Positions 33,627 through 44,900 of a DNA stretch of 64,000 nt are shown one piece after another. Under the pieces are notes generated by a model that saw only the letters and a list, made by a program, of their open reading frames with translations, had not been told where the DNA came from and searched no databases. Position 1 is the stretch's first letter; each line of letters starts with the position of its first letter. A program made the position numbers and the translations under genes. The stretch comes from Morella rubra (lineage: Eukaryota > Streptophyta > Magnoliopsida > Fagales > Myricaceae): positions 28,910,502-28,974,501 of the forward strand of contig CM025855.1 of assembly GCA_003952965.2 (NCBI GenBank), in the 5' to 3' direction.

Positions 33627-36600
33627 TTAGTCCTCGGAGTCATATTCTTCAGAATCACTACAATCTTCACTGAATGATTCCGAAGAATCATCGTTCCTTC
33701 TACTTCACGTTGTTGTTGATCGCTCTTATCGGTTACCGGCACATAAGTCTCGACCTCATTTCTAGTCAACGGGATCATGTCAAAGGAGCTAAAGTCCACA
33801 AAAAGCTCAATAGACTCATTCTCCTGGTATGCTTCACGGTTCGACGGTCCTTCTCCATCTTCACTAGCTTCCTCCTCAATATGTGGAATATCATACGTGT
33901 TTCTCAGGGTAATCTTTTGAACAATCTTCCAGTGACCGCCCAACTTGATATCATTGATATAAAAAACTTGATTACCCTGAGAAGCTAGCACGAACGGGTC
34001 GTCTTTGTACCACTTCGGGATGTGTTAATACTAACAAACCGACCACTTTTCTCAAGACCTAAGTTTTGAGTACTTAAGTCAAACCAGTCACATTTTAGTA
34101 AATAAACTAAATTCCCCGCAAATAACACAACGCATAAATATCCACGACCTGACCGTAAAAATCAACATCTTCCCCATCATGGTCCCCCGGAACAACCACA
34201 CCACTATTCTGAGTGTTACGAAACTGTTCACGAAAGACCGTGTGAAACCTAACTCCATTCACTATACACCCAGAGTAAGAAAGTGCCCGTTGATCCGGAC
34301 CGGATGCTAATGCATACAAATCATCCGACACCGAACCCGGATTTTCAATGCGCATAGTTTGAACCTAAAATAGTAAACACGTGTTAACTTTGACTGAAAA
34401 AAAATAATCACTTAAAATTAAACATATAATAGGAAAAAATTAAATAAATACCCGATTTCTAAACCATAACGAAATTCTTCTTCGTGCCTCCTATCAACAT
34501 TTATTGGTGATTCCCTTCTCATCTCTTCCAAGTGCTCGCTATAAATAAATAAGATATTTTATAATAAATTAAAATATAATGAACTGATAAGTGTTTAAGT
34601 GAGCAAATATTCTTATTTGTGCTTACTCTATATGTTGGCTGATTTCTGAACAGTTGTTGAGTACATACCACTGTGCTTTTAAAAATTCTTTTATATTTAA
34701 ATCTTCACCCCTACCAGCTCCCAGCGGTCGAACAGTTTGAGTAAACACAGAAAAACGACAACTTCGATCATCCATGTCGGCATAATTCGGTCTTTTCTAT
34801 TAAATCTCGTCTCAACCGTACTAAGATACATTGAGCAAAAAGTTAAACATTCATTTAACACATAATTCTCTGCAATGGAGCCCTCACACCGTGCCCTGTT
34901 CTTAACGAAATGCTTCATCTTCCCCATATACCTCTCCATTGGATACATCCACCGAAATTGAACTGGACCCCAAGTTTCACCTCCCGAGGTAAATGAACAG
35001 CTAAATGAACCATAATAGTAAAAAATGATGGAGGGAATATACGTTCCAACTTGCAAAGAATCATTCCGATGTCCTTCTCTAACTGATCCACAACGTTTAA
35101 ACGTATTGTTCTTGAGCACAAGTCTCTGAAGAATAAACTCAACTCAGTCAACGCTGTACATACTTCGTTTCCTAATAACCCGTGTATCATTGCCGGTAAC
35201 AGTCGCTGCAACAAGACGTGTGAGTCGTGACTCTTCATACCCATTATTTTCCCTTCATTTATATTCACGCATCGGGATATGTTAGAGGCGTATCCATCCG
35301 GAAACTTAACACCCTTCAGCCATTCACAACACTTCTTACGTTCATCCTTCGTTAAAGTAAATAATGCTTGAGGCATCACCTCCTGCTGACCCCGAACTTG
35401 CAAATGCAAGTCCTTTTTAATGCCCAATAATGCCAAGTCCCGCCGAGCACTAGAATTGTCCTTCGTCTTACCATCGACGTTCATCAAAGTTCCTAACACA
35501 TTGTCACAAATATTCTTCTCTACGTGCATGACGTCCAAATTATGTCGAAGTTTCAACTCTGACCAGTACGGCAACTCAAAGAATATGCTGCGCTTCGTCC
35601 AACTTAACTCAATGTCAGCCCGTTTTCTCTTCTTCTGAGTCTTCCCAAACGAACATAACGGTACCGATTCAAGTTGTTGAAGTATCTCCTCTCCAGTGAC
35701 TTCTTCAGGCGCTGCTCTAAACTCTTTCTTCCCATCAAATATGTCGACATCATGCCTCCACGCATGCGTCGTGGGCAAATACCGGCGATGTCCCAAAAAA
35801 TAATGTTTCCCCCATGTTTCAACCAAAATGACGTTGTGTTCGCATTGCAATTAGGGCATGCTAACCGTCCTTTCGTACTCCAACCCGAGAGATTACCATA
35901 AGCGGGGAAGTCATTTATAGTCCAAAGCAAAGCAGCATGTAATTTAAATGAACTTGACACAGCCGCGTCGTACGTTTGCATTCCATTTTCCCACAAGTCC
36001 TTCAACTCATCTACCAATGGCTGCAAGTAGACGTCGATATCATTTCCAGGACTTCTTGGACCAGGAATAAGCAACGACAGCATAAAACTTGAATCCTTCA
36101 TACATTTCCATGGCGGCAAATTGTATGGAATTAGTACCACTGGCCATATACTATATGATAAGCTCATGTTGCCAAACGGATTGAACCCATCAGATGCCAA
36201 ACCCAACCGGACGTTACGAGATTCCCGACCAAACCATTCATACTTCTTATCGAGGTCCTTCCATACCTGAGAGTCTGCAGGATGCCTCATCACCCATCTT
36301 CAACCACACGCTTCTCTTGGTGCCACCGCATATCCGTTGCCGTTTGCCTTGATAGAAACACTCTCTGCAACCTCGGTTTCAAGGGAAAATGTCGCAGCAC
36401 TTTTTGAGGAACCTTTGATTTGCTATTCTGACTGTACTTCCACCTCGATTCCCCACACACCGGACATTCTTCTAACTCGCTGTGCTCCTTCCAAAACAGT
36501 ACACAGTCATTTAAGCACGCATGTATGTTATCGTAGCTAAATCCTAAATTCTTTCTTAACTTTCTCGCCTCATAATAAGATGTAGAAGTGTCTCCCCCTC

Positions 36601-37191
36601 CGGCAGCGCATCTTTTATCAAACCTAACACATCTTCAAACGCCTTTACAGTCAAATTATTCTCTGACTTCACATGAAGTAACCTAACAACGAAAGACAAC
36701 TTCGAGTACTTCTTACACCCAGGATACAACTCTCGCTCAGCATCCGCCCATAACTTAGTATACGCGGAAAACCCATCTCCAGACCCAGACTCGACTGTTT
36801 CAGGACCCGGAATATTTTCACCAGCGTTCTCATCAACCTCTGCTCCCGCCTCAAAATCTTCTAACATGTCTCTCATATCATCATTTATGTTTCCCTCAGA
36901 GTCCTCGCTTCTAGGTTCAGGTTCTAAAGTCACTACCCGGTTAGGAACTTCTGATATCGACTCTCCGTGAAATACCCAATGAGTGTAACTCTGGTCAAAC
37001 CCAATTATGTATAAATGATCCTCCATCTCGTCTACATGTTTGAACAACACATTCTTACATCTCTTACATGGACATCTTATCATTCCACGACTATCTGCAT
37101 AACTACGGGCAACGCTCATAAAATCCCGAACACCATCACTATACTTTACACTTTTGAGTCTATCAGCCTCATAAATCCAGCTTTTATCCAT
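33627..37191 (-). pseudogene. TNP2-type CACTA transposase (Transposase_21), decayed
   Basis: It starts at ATG 37191 with MDKSWIYEADRLKSVKYSDG (transposase-associated domain, CPCKRCKNV). A frame change near 36590 leads into SYYEARKLRKNLGFSY, ECPVCGESRWKYSQNS, and LRHFPLKPRLQRVFLS. After another near 36297 comes the Transposase_21 core: MRHPADSQVWKDLDKKYEWF, NVRLGLASDGFNPFGNMS, WPVVLIPYNLPPWKCMK, WSTKGRLACPNCNANT. A change near 35780 gives ELPYWSELKLRHNLDVMHVE, KNICDNVLGTLMNVDGKTKD. A DUF4218 part (VDQLEKDIGMILCKLERIFP, PVQFRWMYPMERYMGKMKHF) carries changes near 34960 and 34795. Small exons follow, then DUF4216 (LKCDWFD, PKWYKDDPFVLASQGNQVFY, WKIVQK). The true end SEEYDSED stops at 33627 after a last frame change. 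At least six breaks make it inactive. Confidence 0.9.
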
Positions 37192-37649
37192 ATTGTTCCT
37201 TCAAAGACGAAAATATAAACAATAATGCAAACAATGATGACATTCACACTCAACTCCATTTCTTCGGGTGATAGGTCCTATCCCATTCAAGTTTACAATA
37301 TCACGTACTGCATGTAATTGACCCGACTATTGTGACTGATGCTTTAGAAATTTTGACAGCATTTCCCCTCAGTCTCCAGATACACGCCTACAACATTGAG
37401 CATAAACACCCACCATTGAAGGCAAGTGTACAAGCTCAATGCTGAATGTGTATCCGAAAGACAAAAGGAGATTTGCATCGAAATTTCTAAACACATCAGT
37501 CACAATAGCAGATACAATTACGCACATTACGCATATTGTAAACTCAAACTGTCCATAACGTGGACAATTCAAGAATTACACCAGTTCGTTATCCGAACTT
37601 CATGTAATTCTTAAACGGGGCTAAGGCTACTAAATGAATGCATGAACAT

Positions 37650-38365
37650 GACAACAAAAACCGTTCGGACGTAATTAACCGTCCGAACATACATATAAAC
37701 GTTCGGACCCTTTTGCAAAAGCGTCCGAACGAAAAATAAGTCCGGACGGTATATCAACCGTCGGACTGCGATTGTCGAACAACACAGTTCTTCGACGCAC
37801 AGATCATTTTCACCCAAAATCATGCCAAAATCAACCCAAATCACAAATATTTCAATATAAACACATCACAACCAACCCCAAACTCCATTACTATCATTTT
37901 AGACCCTAAAATTTCGAAAAACACATGCTTTGATATTAAAATACATGCTTTTCATCCTAAAACAATTTAATTTAAAAACCACTAACCTCAAATGCAATCC
38001 AATTTCAAATTCTAAAAGAGTTGCTCCTTTCACACCCTTTCAATGAGATTAACGCCCAAAATCAGCTCTCCGCTTCTTCTCGTGCTCAAATCTCTCATTT
38101 ACTTTGTTTTTTTCCTTTTTCCTCCACTGTCTGCGATTCTGTCACTTTCATACTTGAATACGTTCGGACACATCAAAGGAAGTTCGGACACATACGTGTA
38201 TTAGTTTTCGAGGGAATTCATGCCGCCAAAATTTCATAAGCGTCCGCACCACGATGTAGAACTCCCTCTTACAGTTCAACACACCGTTTTAGTAATTCTC
38301 AAACGACAGCATATGCTCATTAACATAGACATCGGAACAATACCGTTAACGTCCGAATGGTTTTA
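37650..38365. promoter_or_regulatory. Internal cluster of the CACTA palindromic motif upstream of TNP2
   Basis: Motifs of the CGTNCGNACG kind recur at 37660-37770 (CCGTTCGGACG, CGTCCGAACG, CCGGACGGT and others) and at 38155-38365 (ACGTTCGGACAC, CGTCCGCACC, CGTCCGAATGG). This lies 450-1170 bp upstream of the TNP2 start, where its promoter should be. Known TNPA-type proteins bind such motifs at element ends; binding here could regulate the transposase promoter. That is inference. Confidence 0.5.
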
Positions 38366-38729
38366 GACGATTTTGATATTTTTTTCATTGTTTAATTAAC
38401 TTTATTAGCAAGTTTTAAATAACCAAAGTTAGTTAATAATGTAAATAATCTTAAGTGGATTAAGTTTTAATATCAATATTTTTTTGAATGAGTGTACCGA
38501 AATTAGAAACGTAACATTAATTAACATATTGTATTAAGTTCTAATAAATACAAATAACATAACTGAGATGACATAAATATCAAGTATCGTCAAAACATAA
38601 TATGAACAAAAACATCAAATAAAATCAATACATGTCCAAAACATAATATAAAAGTAAATGTCCTCAAAACATAATAAAAAAATAAACGTGATAATAAAAG
38701 TAAATAAATATTGACTACTGCTCATCATC

Positions 38730-39926
38730 ATCATCAGTGAGTTTTAGAACGTGACAGACGTGACGAAGGTGCTCCTCTATCAGCACGACCCGCTCAGTCA
38801 AGGGAAAGAGCTCTGCACTGGTTGCCACGCTCTTCAGAACTCTTTAAAGCGACCTCCTTCTTCCACCCAACGTCCATGTCGGCGACCTTCTGCTCCAAAG
38901 CCGTCAGACGAGACTGATATCACTGACCATGCAATGGGTGGGCTGCAAGACCGATTCCATCTGCTGAGACAGCTCCGTCATCATACGTCCATCCAACTCG
39001 GCCGCTGTCCCCAAGTCCCTGGTCAGAGCTCTGCCCAAGATCCTCCCCCTCCATTGCCTCCTCAGGCTGCTCCTGTCGTCTTACTCTAGCAACCCGAGCA
39101 GCTTGCAGCGCTCGGCGTGTCTGGGCATCGATTTGGAGAGCATTGTCTTGTTGATCGACCCAAGTGGAAGCGCCCTCGGCTCGTCACCACCTCGGGTACC
39201 ATCATAGCGTGCAGGAACTGGGTCAGAAGAATCCCATGCGGCAATGAAATCTAGCATCAGTCTTCAAGGCCTCTGCACGAATGGACTGGTAGATGTATGA
39301 TGCCATATCAACAGGTAGCCCCCGTACAACTACCAGGTACAGAACTCGGCCCGACTATAAGACAGCTCTATGGTGTGCTTCTTCGGGTCGATGGAGGAGC
39401 ATAGGATCAGGTGCATGATCCACCAAAAAGGAAGCAGCTGCCCGTGTACCATATAGGCTCCCTCCAAAATCGTTGTATCATCGCCCAGCATGGTCCAGAA
39501 TACCTCGCCTTAGTAGGCCGGCCCTCCTCGCTCATTGGCAGGTTTGGGAACGCTGTCAAATCCTCTCGTACCCCAAGAAATTCGCCAGCTCGTCTGGCGA
39601 GAATATGATCGAACGTTAACGGACAGTGACCTCCATACTAGGCTCCTCAAGGTCCCTCGCCCGTAATATAGAGCAATAAAACTCTCACACCAGGTTCTTT
39701 GATGCATAGCCGGTCCTGTGGATTAACGGAAGCCAACCTAACTCCTCCACCACCTCCAGAAGCGTCCGACCCTCAAATGTGAGATCGTTAAATCTGCCAA
39801 CTTGATATCCCGCTCGACAACAATCGAGCGAGACATAATGATCGTTGTATGCTGCTCCACCGTTAAAGCTCGAGTGGAAGGTTGCTCGTCATCAGCTTGG
39901 CCACTGGTACGTGAACGCTTACTCAT
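38730..39926 (-). pseudogene. Putative plant transposon protein (PF20167-like) in the CACTA element
   Basis: It starts at ATG 39926: MSKRSRTSGQADDEQPSTRA, TVEQHTTIIMSRSIVVERDI. Then, over several frame changes, FEGRTLLEVVEELGWLPLIH, LANFLGYERI, VVVRGLPVDMASYIYQSIRA and EALKTDARFH, followed by a region with QTRRALQAARVARVRRQEQP and EDLGQSSDQGL. It ends with a weakly heptad-like segment (LTALEQKVADMDVGWKKEVA) near 38730. The domain order matches the copy at 20200-20993. This protein type is common in plant transposons but its function is not known to me. It has at least four frame changes in this copy. It is read in the same direction as TNP2 and lies upstream of it. Confidence 0.6.
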
Positions 39927-39949
39927 TTTTTAAAATCTGCACAAAACAG

Positions 39950-42819
39950 CGTTCGCACGGTTAGAACACGTTCGAACCAAAATAACATCGTCAAACAAAT
40001 AACACCGTCCGGACGTTTACTTGAAGCGTCCAGACATTATCAAAACGTCAACGTATATGTTTTGAAAGTTTAAAAAGTCCGAACAGCTTTGGATATCCAT
40101 CCGAACCCCAAGTAGATAAAAAAAATATTTAAATTTAACATTAAATCGTCCGGACTGCATTGAAAAAGTGTCCAGACACAAACAAAACGACAAGAGTTAA
40201 CACAATCAAAATGACAACGTATACCACGAGTCCGAACGACGACCAAATACAATATCCGGACAACTCAAGAACGCGTCCTGACACATCTAGAGGACGACCG
40301 AGTTAACTCAGCCATGGCAGCATCCCTCCCACTCCCCACACTCCAAAAATACAACCAAAATCACAAACTAATACACTTAAACAATCCTAACACTTAACAC
40401 AATCAATTTCTACGTAAAAATCAATCAAAAAACACAATGTACTATGCAAAAAATGGAATTGAAATTCTATACGTAAAAGTATAAAAAAAATGAAATTTTT
40501 ACCATTAAAATCTTGTTAAAATAAGCAAAACATACCTGGATGTGATTAGATCCACGAAAGAGTGATATTACGTCAAGATTTGTGAAGAAAAAACTTGAGT
40601 TTTGAGAGATTTTTTAAGGAGAAATGGTTCGGTATTTGTGAAAATGACGAACTGTCGACTTTTGAAAATACGTCGCTAGCGTCCGGATAGTTTATCACGG
40701 CGTGCGAACGTCGTTCCTTTGAATTTACGCAACATGGAAGCGCACGTTTGGCTGAATAAACGGCGAATATCGTCCGGACATCTATAACCCGTTCGGACAG
40801 TGACAGCCATTTTCAACTTTCATATAACGTAAACAGGTGTACACCATGCGATGGTTTCAGGAATGTCCGAACGGCTAGCAGATTTATTTCGCATGTTAAA
40901 TTCACTAAATTTACTTTACTTCACAAAACCTAATTTATTTAAATGATTTAATTTATTTCGTTCAATTTAACGCAATGTAATTTGGCACAAATATTTAACT
41001 TAATTTATTTATTTTGAATATATATATTTAGGCATACTTTTATATTAAATATCCGTTATAACTAATCACTAATTTAATTGTAATTGCAAGCTAATTACTC
41101 TAACCGTTACAATCTAATTACACTAACCGTTCCGTTAGTGTAATCACCCATTTAATTTTACTAATTATCCGTTTAAATTGTAATAAATTTAATCTAGTGA
41201 AAAAACATAATTAATATAAAATATCAAAAATAATCCAAATACCGAACGAAAAACACAATCATAATGTCTAGTACAAGCCGAAGACGGTCCTTCAAACGAT
41301 AAATAAATAATAGTGATAAAGCATAAACAGAAGACTAGTCCAAATCACGAGCTGCCTCTGGCTCGTCCAAATCTTGTCCGAGGGCGTCACGAACATGCGC
41401 CAAATGCTCCTCCATATTATCCACCCGTCTAACGAGTGTCTAGCAATTGTAAGAACGGTATGGACAGACTGGGACAACTGGACAATTGTTCTCTCACCTT
41501 ATTATTTCCATCCACATAATATTCAGCTCCTTCCATTAGAGCCTTATCCGTTAGAGCAAATTTGGTCTCCAGACCGGTCAAGCGGCATTGGAGCTCCATG
41601 CACAACGAATGTGTCGCTCCACTATCGCCGAATACTCTCCTCAACTCCGCTAAATAGGCGTCTGCCCAAGCTGGTCACTCTGTTTGTCCCCCGACATTGG
41701 TGATACTTCTCCCAGAGTGTTCCATGGTCAACCTAGCAAAAACGTCCGAACATAAGCACAAACCGTTCGCACAAACATCAAACTGGTCGTTTAAATTTTA
41801 GGACGTCCAAACGTAAAATGAAAATCCATCCAGACATTTTAGGAATCTTTTGGACAGTGTAAAAAGACATCCGAACGTGTTTCGATGAACACCAGCAAAA
41901 CACGTAATTTGATAGACAACAAACTAAACAACGGACGGTATTTAATTGAAATGCATGAAATTGAGAAGCAAACTCATGAAGGAAGTTTTACCTGAAGTTG
42001 TTTGAGAGATCTCAAATAGATAGTGAAAACGTTTGAGAGAAAAGTTTGAGAGAAGTGAGTGAGTTTGTAATTTTGACAAAGTCTGGCGGTTTTAATGTGC
42101 CCAGTAGTCCGAACTCTGTCGATTAGAGTTCAAACGCTTCTCAATGGTTATATTTACACGTGGTTTTATCAAATTTAACGTCATTAAAATGCCCGATTCG
42201 AAAAGGTTCTAGAACTTATACAGTCCAAACGCTATTTATGGGTCCCGACAGTATCGATGTCACGGGTCTTAAGTTTTGCAACGTGGAACCACACAATTCG
42301 CGAAAGAAGCATTTATAATTGTGCGGACCTTTTTGTCCCATCCAAACTTGATTATTTTTTCCATTATAACGCTGTGAAAACATCCGGACTAAATAAAGTG
42401 TTCATGACGATTTTTAATTTGTCACTCTATCTTGACGATTATTATTCGTTAGGTAATGGACGTTCGGACGTTTTATAAAACGAGTCCGGACGGGATTGTA
42501 AAAATTGTGACGATTCTAATTGTCACTCAGTTACGACGATTTGGAATTTGTCACCCACAAAGCGTCCGAACCGGTTTCTTTTGAGTCCGGACGGTATTTT
42601 GTTTTTGTGACTATTTTTATCGTCACTCATTCGCGACAATGTATGTTGTCACACCAGAAATACGTCCGAACGTGTTTTTGACCGTCCGGACGGTTTTGGC
42701 ATTCCTGGCTGGTTTTGGGTGACGAAATTAATATTTTGTCATATGAAAGTTCACTTTAGGTGACAAAATTTGGTTTGACACCCAAAATTTTGTCACCTAA
42801 AACTAAATTTCTTGTAGTG
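39950..42819. repeat. Right subterminal motif region of the CACTA element
   Basis: CGTNCGNACG-type palindromes and half-sites recur from 39955 (CGTTCGCACGG, CGTTCGAACC, CCGTCCGGACG) to about 42720, in both orientations. The last 350 bases add TGTGACGATTYTAATYGTCA and GGTGACAAAATTTGG blocks mirrored at the left end. The region is much longer than the left one and also carries AT-rich spacers (40880-41240). Confidence 0.8.
41335..41725 (-). pseudogene. Small accessory ORF of the CACTA element, unknown function
   Basis: A start at 41725 gives MEHSGRSITNVGGQTE. The conserved body reads AELRRVFGDSGATHSLCMEL, QCRLTGLETKFALTDKALME, GAEYYVDGNNK; then, after a frame change, RVDNMEEHLAHVRDALGQDL and EPEAARDLD, with a stop at 41335. 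A similar sequence order is kept in the truncated copy at 22655-22990, which hints at past coding selection. I do not recognise the family. It may be an exon of the plant-transposon-protein gene rather than a gene on its own. Confidence 0.4.
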
Positions 42820-42822
42820 GTG

Positions 42823-43470
42823 GCGTGAATATGAATTGACATAGCTAGTGATTCATAATAAATAAAATAAATAATACATAGAAAATAATTACTTCTATAA
42901 AATATTAAGGAAGTTCTTTCTTTTCTCTACATCGTATTTTAGAATTTGAATTATAAGAAGTAGGTGTTTCTACTCTAAAACGTAATCTAAGATGATGTTT
43001 GGCAATAACAAATTCTCAAAATTTATAGAAAATTTGATAGTAATGTGAATATGTACGTGTATTAAAGTGTATCGGGATTTGTAAAAAGTTGTGAGTTTTT
43101 TTAAAGATATTTGATTGTAGATTATTTTTTTTATTATAATTTATAAAAAATGTAAAGAAAGATAATTTGATGAAATTTTGTAATAAAAGAAAGTATGAAG
43201 ATAAACGATTTTATGCTATTAGAGTTTGTGTGAAAATGTGCTGGAGTTTGTGTTTTTTTTTTTCGAGATTTTGAATGTTTAGCTGTAAATGTTTTTACTT
43301 TCAAAATTTTTCTTCAAAAAGGTGAATATTTGTTTTTAGTGAACATCACCATTGTTCCCGACCTTCTATGACTCTGTCCCCCTAAGACTTCAATCCTAAC
43401 TCTGCCACTAAATAAGGCCACTTAAGGGCCTTCTTGTTAGATTAAACTGGGTAGAATTCCAAGCATTAAT
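42823..43470. other. No recognisable gene
   Basis: AT-rich sequence between the CACTA element and copia LTRs, with T-runs. No coding potential or repeat boundary seen. Confidence 0.5.
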
Positions 43471-44309
43471 GCTGTTAGAAATATGCCCACAAAATCAATT
43501 TTTTAGAATCTTTATGAGATAGTTAGCTCTTTATTTGTCACATTTATATATTTATTTATAGGTATTATGTTGTGACATGAGATGTTATATGGATAATGTT
43601 GAGTGATATTATAGAAAAGTCATACAACTGATTAATGAATCAATGTACGTATTTATCTATAAATACGTATACACTCATTGTACTTCTAGATTACTGACCT
43701 TAAGCAGAGGACTGAGTGTACTGTAAAGCACATACAATAAATGAGATAAAATATGAATATTTTTTAGAAGTGATCCTTGATGATGAGAATGATATTCAAC
43801 ACAATTAGTTTTTGGTGTACTTAAACTTGAGAGGTTTGTTCTATAGTTGTGCTTTGACCGAGTCATATGTTGATGATTTTTTTAGGTGAAATATTCCAGA
43901 AAACGTTGGGTCTTGTGCATGATAAATAAGTTTGTATAAATTTTATGTCAAATATTCCAAACAACGTTGGGTATTGTGCATGATAAATGAGTTTGTATAA
44001 ATTTTATGTCAAATATTGCAGACAACTTTAGGTTTTGTGCATGATAAATAGGTTTGTATAAATTTTATGTCAAATATTCCAGACAACTTTGGGTCTCGTG
44101 CATGATAAATGAGTTTGTATAAAACCTCAACAAGGAAGACATTGTCTGTCTTTTGATGAGGTAGTATATTTAATATATCTATATAGGCTTGGACTCAAAA
44201 AGAAATCCCTGACAAGTGGAATTTTGTGAAAATATTTTTAAATTAATTTACATATATATTTATTTATTTGTAAAATCATTTTTGAAAGAATTTGAGAGTT
44301 CAATGTGTT
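43471..44309 (+). mobile_element. Ty1/copia LTR fragment, plus orientation
   Basis: It starts TGTTAGAAATATGCCCAC and follows the copia LTR family in the opposite orientation to the copies at 25250 and 51691: TGACATGAGATGTTATAT, GTGATATTATAGAAAAGTCA, ATTAATGAATCA, TGACCTTAAGCAGAGGA, GTGCTTTGACCGAGTCAT. It contains a four-unit internal tandem repeat and ends in GTGAAAATATTTTTAAATTA-like sequence just before the next LTR piece. No PBS or coding sequence follows. Confidence 0.75.
43887..44128. repeat. 61-bp tandem repeat inside the copia LTR, four units
   Basis: Units start GTCAAATATTCCAGACAAC and contain GTGCATGATAAATGAGTTTG, at about 43887, 43948, 44008 and 44069. Other LTR copies in the window have this block once, so the array arose in this copy by local duplication. 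Confidence 0.9.
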
Positions 44310-44311
44310 AC

Positions 44312-44362
44312 TGTTAGATGTATGCCCTCCCTTTTATAATTATTGTAATTATTGATTGATAG

Positions 44363-44394
<32 letters not shown>

Positions 44395-44900
44395 TTGGGT
44401 ACTTGCAGTGACATAAGATGTCTATACAAAATATTATTGAGCAACATTGTAGAAAAGTTAGCCCGATGATTAATGAATCAGAGGCGGGAAGTATGACTTT
44501 TCAGATCCTTGTCGACTCACTTTGTTCTAGACCGAGTTACATAATAATGTATAAATACATCTACACTCGCTGTCCCTTTATAAGATAGAATGATGGAATA
44601 CGTCATTGAGGTGATGACCTTAAACAGACAAGTGGATAAACTGTAAGAGTACATGCACTGAACCAGATTAAACATGAATACCTTCTGAAAATGATCACTG
44701 ATGTAGAGAATAGTATTCAGCACAATTAGCTTATGTTTAGACCTGAGGGAGTTATGCAGATTTGCTTGTTGTGTGTTTGTGCTTTGACTGAGTCTTTTGG
44801 TGATGATCTTCGCAGATCAAGATATTCCAAATAATGTTGGGCCTTGTGCATAATAAGTGAATTTGTATAATTGCTCAATATAAAATCCATCAATGTAACA
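44312..44900 (+). mobile_element. Second adjacent Ty1/copia LTR fragment, plus orientation
   Basis: It starts TGTTAGATGTATGCCCTCCC and matches the same LTR family, closer to the 51691 copy than its neighbour is. It runs through GCCTTGTGCATAATAAGTGA at about 44860 and then stops. Two LTR starts about 840 bp apart in the same orientation, with no internal region between, suggest insertion of one copy into or beside another, or recombination. Confidence 0.75.
44363..44392. repeat. (TA)n microsatellite
   Basis: About 15 TA units inside the copia LTR. A second, shorter TA run lies at about 44931-44948. Confidence 0.95.

Larger units (their letters stand above)
30911..42819 (-). mobile_element. 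CACTA (En/Spm) DNA transposon, end to end, 11.9 kb
   Basis: The left end is CACTACAAGAAAAAAGAC at 30911 and the right end is the inverted CACTACAAGAAATTTAGT at 42819. Both sides carry GTG (30908-30910 and 42820-42822), the 3-bp target duplication typical of CACTA elements. Coding regions all read on the minus strand: plant transposon protein, TNP2-type transposase, Transposase_24-type protein. Both ends are rich in GGTGACAAAAT-like blocks and in palindromes of the form CGTNCGNACG. The coding regions carry several frameshifts, so this copy is not autonomous today, but its ends look complete. Confidence 0.93.
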
